Origin: Adiantum capillus-veneris
Taxonomy: Eukaryota > Streptophyta > Polypodiopsida > Polypodiales > Pteridaceae
Reading direction: 5' to 3'
NCBI GenBank assembly: GCA_014529385.2
Contig: CM043955.1
Location: 142,836,140 to 142,900,139 of the forward strand
Length of the DNA stretch: 64,000 bases
Positions within the stretch are counted from its first letter, which is position 1, and every line of letters begins with the position of its first letter. This document shows, in pieces, positions 9,292 to 20,267 of the stretch. The position numbers and the translations under genes are program-made. The notes beneath the pieces are model-generated. The model made no database searches, had not been told where the DNA came from, and worked only from the letters and a program-made list of their open reading frames with translations.

Positions 9292-12200
9292 AAGAGGATG
9301 AGTTTGTCGCTACAGGTGATGATACTATGCATCGGATTACACATGTTGGTTCAGTTCCATTGCTAGAAAAAGATGGGACATACAACACATTGGGAGATGT
9401 TCTATATGTGCCTTCAATCACAAAGAATTTAGCATCAGTTGGACAAATGACAGATCAAGGGTTGCAAGTCCGTTTTAATCGTTATGGCTGCTTTATAGAG
9501 GAGTTTCACAAAGGCAGACCAGGCAAGATATTGGCACGTGGAAGAAAGAAATGTCGCTTGTTCTCATTAGAAGCTGGAGATCCATGTTTACACAGTGGTA
9601 TGTATGCAAACAAATCAGCCACTCAAGATGATTGGGCAGAGTTATGGCATAAGAGGATTGGTCATGTCAATTTTAGAAGACTAAAGCATATGCAATCAAA
9701 TCAAATTGTACGTGGATTACCAAAGTTTGGCAGATTGAATTTTGATCATGTTTGTGAAGCTTGTCAATTTGGAAAGCAATCTCGTTTACCATTTCCAAAG
9801 AGGGGGAGAATTAGCCAAAGTCCTTTGGAAATTGTTCATTCAGATACTTGGGGACCTTGTGATCATGCTACACCAAATGGTTGTCGATATTTTATCACAT
9901 TTACGGATGATTACAGCAGAATGACATGGGTTTACTTTCTAAAGGCAAAGTCAGAGGCATTTGAGGTATTTTTGGAGTTCAAAGTTATGGTTGAGAAAGA
10001 GAATGGTTGTCAAATTAAATGCCTACGTACAGATGGAGGGGGAGAGTACATGTCACACAGTTTTGATGATTACTTACGTGAACAAGGCATAAGAAGACAG
10101 ATTACTTGCAGATACACACCACAACAAAATGGAGTTGCTGAGAGAAAGAATAGAGTCATAGCAGAGATTGCAAGAGCCATGATGAATGAGATGAATATGC
10201 CATTAACATATTGGGCTGAAGCAGTTCATACAGCTTTACACATTATGAATCGAACACCAACAGCTGCCATTCATGAAATTTCACCTTATGAGAGACTTTA
10301 TGGGATCAAGCCAACAGTTTCCTATATGAAAGTTTTTGGATGTGTTTGCTATGTTCATGTGCCAAATGAAGCAAGAAAGAAGATGGAGCCAAAGGCAATG
10401 AAGTGTATATTCTTGGGCTACCCAGTTGAAAAGAAAGGTTACAAGTGCTATGATCCTACGACAAGAAAAGTTTATGTCAGTAGAGATGTCAGATTTTTTG
10501 AGCATGAACCATGGTATAAACCAAAGCCAGTGATGATAGAAGATGAGTATGAAGAGCAAGAGAATGTGCATCATGTTGTTGATAAGCCAGGACCATCAAC
10601 AAAAACTATTTTAGGACCACATATGGCAGAGGAGAGTACAGGAAGTGTCAACCCATGGAGCGGTCGTTTGCGAGATAAGAAGCAAGACGAGAAAGGCAAG
10701 AAGAAAATGGTTGAAGAGAGTTCTGGAGATGAAAGCCTCGATGAAGAGCATGGTTTACCACATTTGAGGACACCTGGCAGTAAGCATATTGAGAAATATG
10801 TACCCCCATATGCAAGAGTTGAAGAGAAGAGCGCACCACAGTTGAGAAGATCAGAGAGGGTGCGTTATCCAATTGATAGATTGACATACAACGGTTACAT
10901 GCGTACACATTATGCATACATGGTTTCACGTGTGCAACATAAAGAGCCTACATGTTTTCAAGAGGCAATTGGGAAATCAGAATGGGAGTCAGCTATGGAT
11001 GATGAGATGAATGCTCTTGTGAAGAATGACACTTGGGATTTGGTTTGCTTGCCAAGTGGAAAGAAAGCAATTGGTTCAAAATGGGTATACAAAGTCAAGT
11101 GCAAGTCAGATGGTAGTGTGGAAAGATACAAAGCGAGGCTTGTTGCTAAAGGTTATGCACAAACAAAAGGTCTTGATTATGATGAGACATTTAGTCCAGT
11201 TGCAAAGATGACAACAGTCAGATTGGTGATAGCAATGGCAAGTATGTTCGGTTGGAAGTTACGGCAAATGGATGTGGATAATGCATTCTTGAATGGTGAC
11301 TTGGAAGAAGAAGTTTATATGATACAGCCAGAGGGTTATCAACATCCAGAGTTTCCATATTATGTGTGTAAGTTGAAGAAAGCATTGTATGGTTTGAAGC
11401 AAGCATCTAGAGCTTGGTGTGAAAAGATAACCAGATTCTTGAAGAAGATTGGATTTAAACAATCTACTGCTGATCACTCATTATTTTTGAAGCATGTTGA
11501 TGGAGAGATCGTCGTTATTGTTATCTATGTTGATGACTTGATTCTCACTGGAAGTCATGCTGAGCAAATTTTGCATGTCAAGAAGAGTTTGTTGAGAGAA
11601 TTCAACATGAAGGACCTCGGTGAGTTGAGATATTTCTTGGGAATTGAAATTGTCAATACTTTATCAGGAATTTGGATGATACAAAGACAATACGCGTTGG
11701 ATATGCTTGAGAAGTATGGAATGACAGCGTGCAAACCGGTTGATACACCTCTTGATCAAAATGTGAAGTTGTTTGATGATGGACATTACATTGAGGATGT
11801 CACTATGTATCGCAAGATGGTTGGAAGCCTTATTTACTTGACAATAACAAGGCCAGATTTGAGTTATGCAGTGGGTGTTGTGAGTCAATTTATGCAAAAT
11901 CCATGTAAAAGTCATCTTGATGCAGTGAGACGGATTATGAGATATGTGAAAGCCACTGTCAGTTATGGAATGTTTTATGAAAAGAATGGGAAGCTTTGTC
12001 TTTATGGTTACACAGATGCAGATTGGGCAGGAGATTTTATGGATAGAAGATCTACAAGTGGTTATGCATTTTCCATTGACAATGGCATGATAAGTTGGAG
12101 TAGCAAGAAGCAATCAATTGTAGCATTATCAAGTACAGAAGCTGAATATCGTGGAGCAACTTTGGCAGCATGTGAAGAGTCATGGTTGAGAGTGCTTATG

Positions 12201-12497
12201 GTAGAATTTGTTTTTGACTATCTTGACAGTGTCATTATATATTGTGACAATATTAGCAGCATCATGTTGGCAAAGAATCCAGTCTACCATGCTCGCACTA
12301 AACACATTGAAGTACATTATCACTTCATTAGAGAAAACGTTTTGGCAAATGAGATTGATTTGGTGTATGTGAAGACAAATGATCAAGTTGCGGATATATT
12401 CACAAAAGCTCTTGGAAAGGAGAAGTTTTTCTACTTTCGTGAAGCATTGGGAATCCATCATATGCAAGCTCACTCTGAGCTTGAGGGGGAGTGTTAA
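9267..12497 (+). CDS. pol: Copia pol: protease remainder, integrase, RT, RNase H (1076 aa)
   Basis: No internal stop in 1076 codons. Integrase zinc domain HKRIGHVN..CEACQFGK (~126-170), then the DDE core: Asp in VHSDTWGP (~192), Asp in LRTDGGGEY (~255), Glu in NGVAERKNR (~292). RT has KARLVAKGYAQ, DVDNAFLNGDL and the catalytic YVDD (~754). RNase H has YTDADWAG (~915), SSTEAEY (~956) and YCDNIS (~991), then the ARTKHIEV..ADIFTKAL ending. The stop TAA overlaps the 3' LTR, since the polypurine tract encodes the last Glu-Gly-Glu. It would need the gag frame or frame repair for expression because the ATG at 9267 is not a natural start. Catalytic residues are all present. Confidence 0.96.
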   Translation: MVDRKEKLEEDEFVATGDDTMHRITHVGSVPLLEKDGTYNTLGDVLYVPSITKNLASVGQMTDQGLQVRFNRYGCFIEEFHKGRPGKILARGRKKCRLFSLEAGDPCLHSGMYANKSATQDDWAELWHKRIGHVNFRRLKHMQSNQIVRGLPKFGRLNFDHVCEACQFGKQSRLPFPKRGRISQSPLEIVHSDTWGPCDHATPNGCRYFITFTDDYSRMTWVYFLKAKSEAFEVFLEFKVMVEKENGCQIKCLRTDGGGEYMSHSFDDYLREQGIRRQITCRYTPQQNGVAERKNRVIAEIARAMMNEMNMPLTYWAEAVHTALHIMNRTPTAAIHEISPYERLYGIKPTVSYMKVFGCVCYVHVPNEARKKMEPKAMKCIFLGYPVEKKGYKCYDPTTRKVYVSRDVRFFEHEPWYKPKPVMIEDEYEEQENVHHVVDKPGPSTKTILGPHMAEESTGSVNPWSGRLRDKKQDEKGKKKMVEESSGDESLDEEHGLPHLRTPGSKHIEKYVPPYARVEEKSAPQLRRSERVRYPIDRLTYNGYMRTHYAYMVSRVQHKEPTCFQEAIGKSEWESAMDDEMNALVKNDTWDLVCLPSGKKAIGSKWVYKVKCKSDGSVERYKARLVAKGYAQTKGLDYDETFSPVAKMTTVRLVIAMASMFGWKLRQMDVDNAFLNGDLEEEVYMIQPEGYQHPEFPYYVCKLKKALYGLKQASRAWCEKITRFLKKIGFKQSTADHSLFLKHVDGEIVVIVIYVDDLILTGSHAEQILHVKKSLLREFNMKDLGELRYFLGIEIVNTLSGIWMIQRQYALDMLEKYGMTACKPVDTPLDQNVKLFDDGHYIEDVTMYRKMVGSLIYLTITRPDLSYAVGVVSQFMQNPCKSHLDAVRRIMRYVKATVSYGMFYEKNGKLCLYGYTDADWAGDFMDRRSTSGYAFSIDNGMISWSSKKQSIVALSSTEAEYRGATLAACEESWLRVLMVEFVFDYLDSVIIYCDNISSIMLAKNPVYHARTKHIEVHYHFIRENVLANEIDLVYVKTNDQVADIFTKALGKEKFFYFREALGIHHMQAHSELEGEC
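12481..12491 (+). promoter_or_regulatory. Copia polypurine tract
   Basis: TTGAGGGGGAG directly before the TG of the 3' LTR, the plus-strand priming site. Confidence 0.9.
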
Positions 12498-12732
12498 AGA
12501 ATATGATGTTAAAGAATATGTCCATTGTGCTATGGGCGGTTGGACACTGAGTATACTATGTTGTAAATATACTTTGGATAATAGTTCAAAAGAGAAGAAG
12601 AGAAGAGCAGCTCGTTGAATGGCTATTGCAGGGTAACGATTGTGTGTGTGTGTGTGTGTGTCTCGATGTGTGTTGGTGTGTGTGTGTGTGTAGTCTTCTT
12701 TCCTACCTTCTCCATCACCTGCGCACTCTACA
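12492..12732 (+). repeat. Copia 3' LTR (241 bp)
   Basis: Near-identical to 6994-7226, with four more GT units near 12640-12660. Followed by TACAC at 12733-12737. Confidence 0.95.
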
Positions 12733-12737
12733 TACAC
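12733..12737. repeat. Target site duplication TACAC, right side of copia
   Basis: Matches 6989-6993. The host leader sequence resumes directly after it. Confidence 0.93.
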
Positions 12738-13271
12738 AAAGTTTGAGTGCATTTGGACATCTGCAAGGGGTACTTGGTGAGTCTATCGCGATAGACAAGT
12801 CAGGAAAAAAAAATTGAGAATTTTTTTTGAAACCAAGTATACCACTGGGTTTATCATTGCCTAAGGAGTGCACACACCAATTTTGGGCTCAAACTGACAA
12901 CTTGGAAAAACATCAGATAGAGCAACTTTCCAAATTACATCTCACTGTTTTAGTCATAAGTTTCACATACAGACTCCGATTCCAAAACTTTTTTTATCAA
13001 AACGTAGCTTGAGAGCAGCACTACAGATCTTAGAGTAAATTGACCAAAATGGTTTCCCATGGCATACATTTTGGTCAGTTTTGAAAAAAACGCTGTTTAA
13101 GGCCTCAAAATGCATCCAGAAGTCTGGGGTGTCTAAAACCGACAATTTGAGAGAATTGTAAGAAAACGCTCACGGTTTTGGACATAGTTTTGGATTTTCC
13201 CTGACCAAAACACTTGAACACACTGAGAGAGGTATTACTACAGCAAGCTAGAGCTGTTAAGCCTAGAAGTC

Positions 13272-14921
13272 ATGTCTTCATCAGACTCAGACTCAACTAG
13301 AAGCACATGGATTGCAGGGATAGATGAGCACCCGCCCAGAATAGATCTTCCAAACCTACAATACATAAAGACCAATTTTGTGGAGAGAGTTTGGACGTAT
13401 AACCATGAAAGTAAAGGACTATATAGGTATATTAATGGAGATCAATTCAACCTTTACATTTGCTTAGAGCCTTACCCAGATGAGCTGACGGAGTACAAGC
13501 TCTTATATGTCTATACATACGAGGTCAACCGACAATGGACATCGTTATTTGTTGACAAGTATGGACGAGAATATAGAGCTGTAGAAAGCACAAATCCGTG
13601 AACCAAATTAGAGATGAGTGGATATTTGGTCAATGAAGGACCTCAAATACATCCACCAAACACAGGAACCTCTAAGAGAATTCCAAAGAGGGGACCACCA
13701 CCTGGATTTCCCCCCAGAGTGATAACGAGAGATGAAACAATACCAGAGAGGAGTATGGTTCCATACTTTGCACCCCAAAGTATAAGACCATCTCAGCTAA
13801 GAAGATGGGTAAATAGAAAGTACAATGGCATAGGAGACCCATACGCCCATGTCTCGGCTTTCAAGCAAGTCCTACGAGTAGAACGAGTAGAGGACTTCCA
13901 CACGCAGTATGAGGGTTTTGGACTTACATTGGAGGACAATGCACAAGCATGGTTTGAACTATTGAACCGGAGAGAGTTCACAACCATTGAGAAAATGTTG
14001 GATGAATTTGTTCAAGAATTCTCCAAGAGGGGCATAAAACATAACACCCTTCCTAAGATTCAGGAATTTAAACAAGGCAAAACAGAAACATTGCGACATG
14101 CAATACTGTGTTTCAAGCAATATGTTGCTAGATGTCCTACCCAAGAGTTACCCACGCCAGAACGTCAGATCCTATGCTTCATCAGAGGACTTAGGAATGA
14201 GAATCTCCAAAAGGACCTATACATGAAAAGATACCAAACCTTGGAAGGGGTGACCAAAGCGGCAGTTGATCTAGTTGACAATTGCAAATTCTATGAAGAT
14301 GGTCAGAAGAAGATGAATGATACGAGTGAGAAAAAGAAAACCGCTGATCTTGAGGATCAAAGAGGGAATCTAGGACAAAACCAAGTAAATGTTGAGGAGC
14401 AAATCATAGAGAATGTGATGCAACGCATCAACCACTCTGACAGAGTACCAGCCTATAGAATTCCTCAACAATGAAGGTGCATGACATGTGGAGGGGACCA
14501 TCCGACGCAACATTGTCCTGACTATAGACCTAAGACTCCACCAGGGTTTGAGCATGTTATGTCTCAACCGCCTAGATATCATCCTATAGTGGAACAAGTG
14601 TTCTTAAGTGAAAGACCCATAGCTGCTAGAAATGCATGTGTGAGTCATGAGCTTCAAATAGAAAGATATGTGGTAGATCAGGGGCCACTTCAAGTTCAAT
14701 ATCAAGTATTGCCACAACAACCAATACGTCCATGTGATAGATGTGGTAGTAGTGATCACTTGATTAAGGATTGTCCACACCATGATATCATGATAAATGT
14801 ATATTTTAATGAGTGTGCAATCACACATATGATTTTAGATTGTCCTAAGAATCCAAGAAAGAAAGGTAAAATGCAACCACATGTTACCTTTCCTTCTACC
14901 AGCAAATCAAAGAAAGAATGA
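13272..14921 (+). pseudogene. Element A gag: N-terminus, capsid, zinc knuckles
   Basis: One ancestral frame interrupted by TGA at 13599-13601 and 14472-14474. The start MSSSDSDS is at 13272. Capsid region (13614-14474) shows GDPYAHVSAFKQVLRVERV and LTLEDNAQAWFELL, typical of retrotransposon gag (PF03732 type). After the second stop comes CMTCGGDHPTQHC, a CX2CX3HX4C knuckle as seen in Athila/Tat-like gags, then CDRCGSSDHLIKDC (CX2CX4HX4C) and a third degenerate knuckle (ECAITHMILDC). Both TGAs are explained by single transitions. The frame is lost at the ATGA overlap at 14918-14921. Confidence 0.82.
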
Positions 14922-15691
14922 GCCGCAACACAGGAGAGACGACAACAACAACAGAGCAAGAAACAATTGCAAAAGAACAGGTGCTTAAACCACAAGAAGA
15001 TGAAAGTAAGCAAGTTGCTCCAGTAAATGTTGTCACAAGAGCACAAGCAAAAGTGCAAGAGCAGAAGCCTACAGATGGAGAGACTAGTAAGAGTTCCAAA
15101 AGCCGTAGAAACTCTAGACGAGCAAGAAGGACTAGAATGAAAGAGAGACTAGAAAGGGAGAAAGGAGAAGAAAAGGCTATTACAGCTGAGTTGGAAACAA
15201 CTCAAGAGCAACAGACACAACAAAGGGAAGCTGAAACCCTTAAACCAGCTGAAGCACCCAAGAGTGCTAGTTCAGGAGGATCTATCCTAGTGGACAAAGT
15301 GAATGAGCCTTTAGACGCGATTTTACATGCTTATGAGGCTAGATTGGCAAATAGACAGACCTTAGAACAAAGATGGATGACCCATCCTTATCCTGAACTA
15401 GAGAAGCAAAGGCTAGAAATGTGTAAGCAGCTCATTGAAACTGTTCAAGCATTGCTAGAACCACCTCCACCAGAATTGAAGGATAGGATAGTCACCCCAG
15501 TGCACAAAGACGAGAGCATTAAAGTAGACGAATTGCCTAGAGAAGAGGTGGATCATAGGGAAGAACCATTGCCAAGGTCGCAAGACTCGAGGGTAGTCCA
15601 AAATACAACAGATGAAACAATGAGGTATTTCCCACCTTATGTTCCTATAATTGAGGAGCAGTGGCCAGAGGAGTTATGGAAGGCTGTCTGA
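14918..15691 (+). pseudogene. Element A gag-pro linker, charged and Gln/Thr/Arg-rich
   Basis: A 257-codon frame with Thr runs, a basic patch (KSRRNSRRARRTRMKERL) and an acidic, Pro-rich C-terminus. I recognise no domain; such linkers between nucleocapsid and protease are common in large plant gypsy elements. The TGA at 15689-15691 fits a former Trp, since the frame continues coherently (DAQKREEDAG..) to 15850. Confidence 0.6.
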
Positions 15692-17142
15692 GATGCCCAA
15701 AAAAGAGAAGAGGATGCTGGACCAACTCCATTTCCTGAAATCACATTAGATAGACCACAAATGAGTGTTGATGTGAGGTCATATTATAGTGATGTAGGAT
15801 CGATAGCCTCCGAAGATAGTAGACCTGCATCGTTAAGAACTTTGCCATAGTACATGGGAGATTTTGAGGCAAAGTCTGAGATTGTGAGAGTTCCATCACA
15901 GAGGCTAGGGGGGACAAAAGAATTGGACACAAAAATTTTGACTGACTTGCTATCCACGCCAGTGAAGTGCACAATTACGTTGGCAGAACTTTTGAAAATC
16001 AAACCAAGTATGTGGACGGATATAGGAAAATGCTTGGAAAAAATTGGGATCAAAAGCCCGTTAAGGTTCCTGGAAAAAGAGCTAGATGAGATCGAGAAGC
16101 CTAGATCAAATGTAAGACCAGTACCTCTGAACAAAGTAGGAGAGTACTGTGAAGGAGAAGATGGTAATGCCACTTTGCCTGTCGAGTACAATGGGATTTA
16201 AACGAAAGCTATACTTGACAGCGGAGTAGGAATTTCCATAGCAACAAAACGAATATGGGAGAAATGGGGTAGTCCCCCGCCTTTAGAACAACCAGAATAA
16301 AATTAAAGTTAGCGGATGGGCATGTGGAAAGACCCATGGGATTGCTAGAAGCGATAGTGGTGTCTTCTTGTGGTATAGAGTATGCGCATACTTTTGCCAT
16401 AGTTGACTTTGGCAAGAAAAATAGCTATGAAATCGTCCTTGGAAGACCATTCATGAGGCAACTCAAGATGGTACAAGATTGGGGTTATGATTATCTATAC
16501 TTGAGACATGCTGAAACCACAACACGTGTAAATATGAGAAATCATAGTTACCAAGATGTAACTAGAATGCCCGTGGAAGATTTTGATTCTGCAACACAAA
16601 GTGGATCAACAGACCATCCATGGATGGGCAAAAAGAAAGAAATCTGGATGTGCGGAGCATCGGAGTGTAGTGACTTTGGGAGAAATGAGAATTCCTTAGA
16701 GAGGATCTTAGAAGATGATGCTTACATAAGAGAACCTTTTCCGGAAGAGGCATTAGAAACGCTAGAGTGGACTCAAATATTGGCTACTTTGGATGTCTGT
16801 GTTAATGAGACCACACCAACAAAATTTTGCGATGAGAATGGGTATGACATAGTCCCCTACTACATGCTAAGGGTTCTGGGTGAGACAGATGAAGAATCTG
16901 AGTATGAGTTCGAAACGGGGTTATCAGCTATGGGGATAGCACAAAACCAGATACCTAGCCCGAATACTGGTCATATAGAAATAGGTGCTCTTTGCGATCA
17001 GTGTGCGATAACACACTTGATTACAAACTGTCCAACTCGAATGCATAGTACAAAGGAGGAGTCGCAAGTCAACGAAGAAAAGTTGCAGGAAGAAGGGCTA
17101 AGATCCATAGAAGATGCTTCAGGTCCAGCGCCTACAAACTAG
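15692..17142 (+). pseudogene. Element A aspartic protease region (broken)
   Basis: The frame carries LLSTPVKCTITLAELL, a motif found just before proteases of plant gypsy elements. After TAA at 16199-16201 it reads KAILDSGVGISIATKRIW, with the catalytic DSG. The frame stops near 16299 and resumes one phase over at 16324, where ADGHVERPMGLLEA and YEIVLGRPFMRQ complete the retropepsin fold. The C-terminal part (to 17142) holds another zinc-knuckle-like motif, CDQCAITHLITNC. TAG at 15848 and TAG at 17140 also interrupt coherent sequence. Confidence 0.75.
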
Positions 17143-18040
17143 CAATATGAAGACTTAGAATCAATCAAAGAAGAGGTGCAGCAAGTGACAGGAATTTCAG
17201 ACACTATTGGTGACATTTCAACAGCTGAAGTCGAGGAAGAAGATCCTATGACTCTACAGGAACCAAATGCTGATTTTGTCTCTCCAAAAGACATATCAGG
17301 GGAAATGGTGGTCAAGTAGGAGCTAGAACACACAGATGAACTCACAAGTGTGAACAATGAAGAAGAAGACGACAAGGAGTCCAAGCCAAAGATTGCTCAG
17401 GCCACTCAAGAGAACACACGAAATCTAGTACCAAAGAAGATCAAATTTTTTGCTAAGTGCACAAGACGGAGTCAAGATGAATTTTATGACAGAAATTGAT
17501 ACAAACTCCACGACTAATGTCATGTCATATGGCATGTGGTTACTTCTAGGTAAGCCAAAGCTTTATGATATTCAGATAAAGGTAAATCTCTCACCTGAAG
17601 TAGATGTTATAAGTATGGGGATTGCAGAAGCTACTCTCCAACTACACTCACATAATGTCAAAGAAAAATTCTTGGTGGTAGATTCTCGACAAATGGGAAC
17701 ACATTTGATTTTGTCCAAGCCATGGGCACAAGTCTTTGAAGACGAGCCTGAATCTTCAACAATGGTCATCATGACAAGCTATCAAGCAACAACAGAGGTC
17801 AAGCCTACAACAGTTCAAAGATTCTTGGCTATTGAAAAAGGCAAAGCTAAAGTAAGCCCACAGTCTCTAGCCCAGCGAATGCAAGTGCAAGACAAAGCCT
17901 CTACATCAAAAGCCAAACCATCAACAAAACAATGGAAACCCAAGCAAAAAGTCTATCAACCGAAGTTTCCATCACCCGAAAGTCTCCAAAAGGAAGTCAA
18001 AACAGGTCAACCAAGTGCTAGTATCCAAAGCACAAATTAA
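17143..18040 (+). pseudogene. Element A acidic linker and second protease-like domain
   Basis: Frame 1 continues after the 17140 stop as an acidic linker to about 17430. At 17450 a new phase starts with EIDTNSTTNVMSYGMW, in the position and pattern of retropepsin DTG..NV, with DTN in place of DTG, and LILSKPWAQVF where ILGRPF is usual. This looks like a duplicated protease that has lost its catalytic signature. The end is Lys/Gln/Ser-rich. Function cannot be inferred. Confidence 0.55.
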
Positions 18041-19046
18041 AGTTAATGATCCAATTTGGATACAATCACAGGAACAACCTCAACAAGCAAAGGTAACAAG
18101 ATGGATCACATCAACCGCGTCAATTATGGCACAAGGCTACAAGAAAGGAAATTCATATGTTTGGGTCAACAAGCCCAAGATGACAGCCTGGCGATATCCA
18201 TCCCATGACAACCACTCAGTCAGGAATCAACAAAGCCGTCAACGTCAATCACATAACTCAACCAAGAGAAAGGACAGGTACAAAAAGCAAAAGAGAAGGT
18301 CTTCCACTGGACAAACCATACGACAAGTTTGGGTAATGAAATCAGAATTCTACCAGACTACCCAACAAAGTCAAGTGAAGATCACCTTCAAGCAAGTCCA
18401 AAGATTCATTCCAGTCGAGTTACTCGAAGCACAAGGATTCTATGAGGGTAACTTTCAAATCTGGTTACCTAAGGTAGTAGCTTATCAAGGAATCACCAAG
18501 GAAAAGCAAGAAACATCAAGAAATGAAGAGCAGCCACCCGCTACACCCAAGAGTACTACAGCCTATAGATGGATCCCTCATTAATTGCTACAAGAGCAAG
18601 GATTTTACAAAAGCAACAGCCATATTTGGAAATTAAAGACAAGGTACCATCAAGTCAAAGAAGAAACAAGGCAAGTGGCAAAGGAGATCACACCAGGCCC
18701 AAGAACAATGTGGGTTCCAAAAACTGCGATTGAGGCTCAACAACAAGAAAGATACACAACTCCTTTACAGCCTCTTAACAACAAAAAGAAAGCAACGGTA
18801 AATGCGGAGGTCACAGTTTTGAAGAACACTATCTGGAAGAAGAAGACTTCATCAACCATTGCTTCAACATCAATACCTGTCTCATCAAGCGACCACAATT
18901 TGCTACCAAGGAATGAAGAGCAGATATATGCCAATGTATTCGACGACATGGCATCTCAAACAGAAACTAACGAGAAAGGCCTAAACATCAAAAGCATATG
19001 GAATTGGATTTCAGGCCGCAATCAGGTAAGTCCAAGTCACCATTAA
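18015..19046 (+). pseudogene. Element A C-terminal repeat domain (QGFY..IW motif)
   Basis: One frame with TAA at 18582-18584. A loose motif recurs: AQGYKKGNSYVWVNK (from about 18130), RFIPVELLEAQGFYEGNFQIW (from about 18400) and RWIPH.LLQEQGFYKSNSHIW (from about 18568). The surrounding protein is Gln/Lys/Thr-rich and basic. It occupies the place where pol would lie in an autonomous element, and no RT or integrase motif is visible. I do not recognise a named domain. Confidence 0.5.
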
Positions 19047-20255
19047 ACTTACATGGCATAAGAGTCTAGAGTCGGGCAGCTAAGCCACTAAATGAGCAAA
19101 GTGTCAGACCTAAGCTTCAAGTAATATTTTTCTGTGGTCTATGAGTCTAGCTAATAGGTATAAGCTCAAGCTGGAGAGTTGAGCATACATAAATTCATGT
19201 CACTCATGCTGGAAGAGGTGAGCATAAGAGTCAAAGTCCATATAATATATAAGGTGGAGAAGGCGGAGTAGTCCAAAACAAAAACACTCACGCACTTGAC
19301 ACAGTGAGGAAGAGTGGAGAAACCTCGACAACGAAAAACCTTCTTGTGAGTAGTGAAATCTTTTGAAGCACTCGTGCTATATGTTTTGCTTGCTACACTA
19401 ACTCCATGAAGAACCCATCAATACTCTTCTCTCGCACCGCATCTTGTTTAACATGCATAACTCTGTGCAAGCATATAGATGTCCCATCATTGGACATATG
19501 CATTAGGCACTCTTTTTTTATTCCACCCATGCACTTACACAAACAAATGACGATGACCAAGCGGAAACAGGTTTTATAAGCCTTTGCTCAATAACAATGA
19601 CTTTGACTTCAAGCTACTAACACTTATCCATGCATATCAAGCCCATACTAGTAGCCATGTGGCCATATGTACTAAAACTCAGCATAACTCTATAACATCA
19701 GAACCTAAGTACATATAGCCTCGCATTTAATTATGACTAAAGACATTTTTTCCCACTGGGTTTTTCCCTTTAGTCTTATCCAGGTATCTAAGACCTTCAT
19801 TTTGTATATACGCTACATTTTACTTTTACTCTTTTATTTTTTATAACAACAAAAACAAGAAGAACCACGATATCCCCACACTACTAATTGCAAATCTACT
19901 GACAAGTCAAAAGGGAGAGGCCAAAAAATAGCTTGACAAAGCTTCAAGTCAACTTACAGGTACAATTGCGAGATAACAACCACAGGAAAAGCAAATACTA
20001 GAGCTACAATGACAATGACCTGCTGCACCAACAAGTCGATACAACCTCATGCAATTCAAGATACAACAACCAATCGAAGGGGGAGAGTTCCAGGCTTCAG
20101 ATACACTACAGGTACAACTTCAAGGCAGCTTTACTATCACGCAAAGCGACCAACTGCAGAAGAGGCTGCCACAACAACTTCAACCAACACCAAGACATCA
20201 AGAACTCGTCAAGGCCAGCACAGACATAGGGTCTTGTCGGGGACGACAAGAATTC
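19047..20255 (+). other. Element A 3' untranslated region, no gene seen
   Basis: About 1.2 kb with only short ORFs. Contains CCCACTGGGTTTTTCCC (near 19755), a phrase common near the 3' end of plant LTR elements. At 20076-20087 there is GAAGGGGGAGAG, nearly the same as the real polypurine tract 180 bp downstream. Confidence 0.65.
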
Positions 20256-20267
20256 GGAGGGGGAGAG
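20256..20267 (+). promoter_or_regulatory. Element A polypurine tract
   Basis: GGAGGGGGAGAG directly abuts the TG of the 3' LTR. Confidence 0.9.

Larger units (their letters stand above)
6994..12732 (+). mobile_element. Nearly intact Ty1/copia retrotransposon (5739 bp)
   Basis: Short LTRs (233 and 241 bp) begin TGTTAAAGAATATG and end GCGCACTCTACA, with TACAC duplications, a tRNA-iMet primer site, gag-pol and a polypurine tract. LTRs differ by about five substitutions plus four GT units (~2%), so insertion is younger than that of element A, as nesting requires. All copia domains are present in the order gag, protease, integrase, RT, RNase H. The only coding defect I see is one frameshift inside the protease near 9270. 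Confidence 0.96.
5400..13100 (+). repeat. Element A leader: ~299-bp tandem repeats with 20-bp palindrome
   Basis: The core TCTATCGCGATAGA occurs at 5702, 6001, 6300, 6899 and, beyond the nested copia, 12782; a form with a mutated right arm is at 6600. The first five intervals are 299, 299, 300 and 299 bp. The best copy is a 20-bp perfect palindrome, GAGTCTATCGCGATAGACTC. Between palindromes the units share phrases such as 'agcatagcttg', 'catttggacatc' and 'gaaacttggt'. With the copia removed the last interval is 139 bp, a unit that lost about 160 bp internally. A diverged half-site (GAGTCTATCGCGACAG) lies in the LTR near 20966. The array is noncoding and its role is unknown. Confidence 0.88.
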
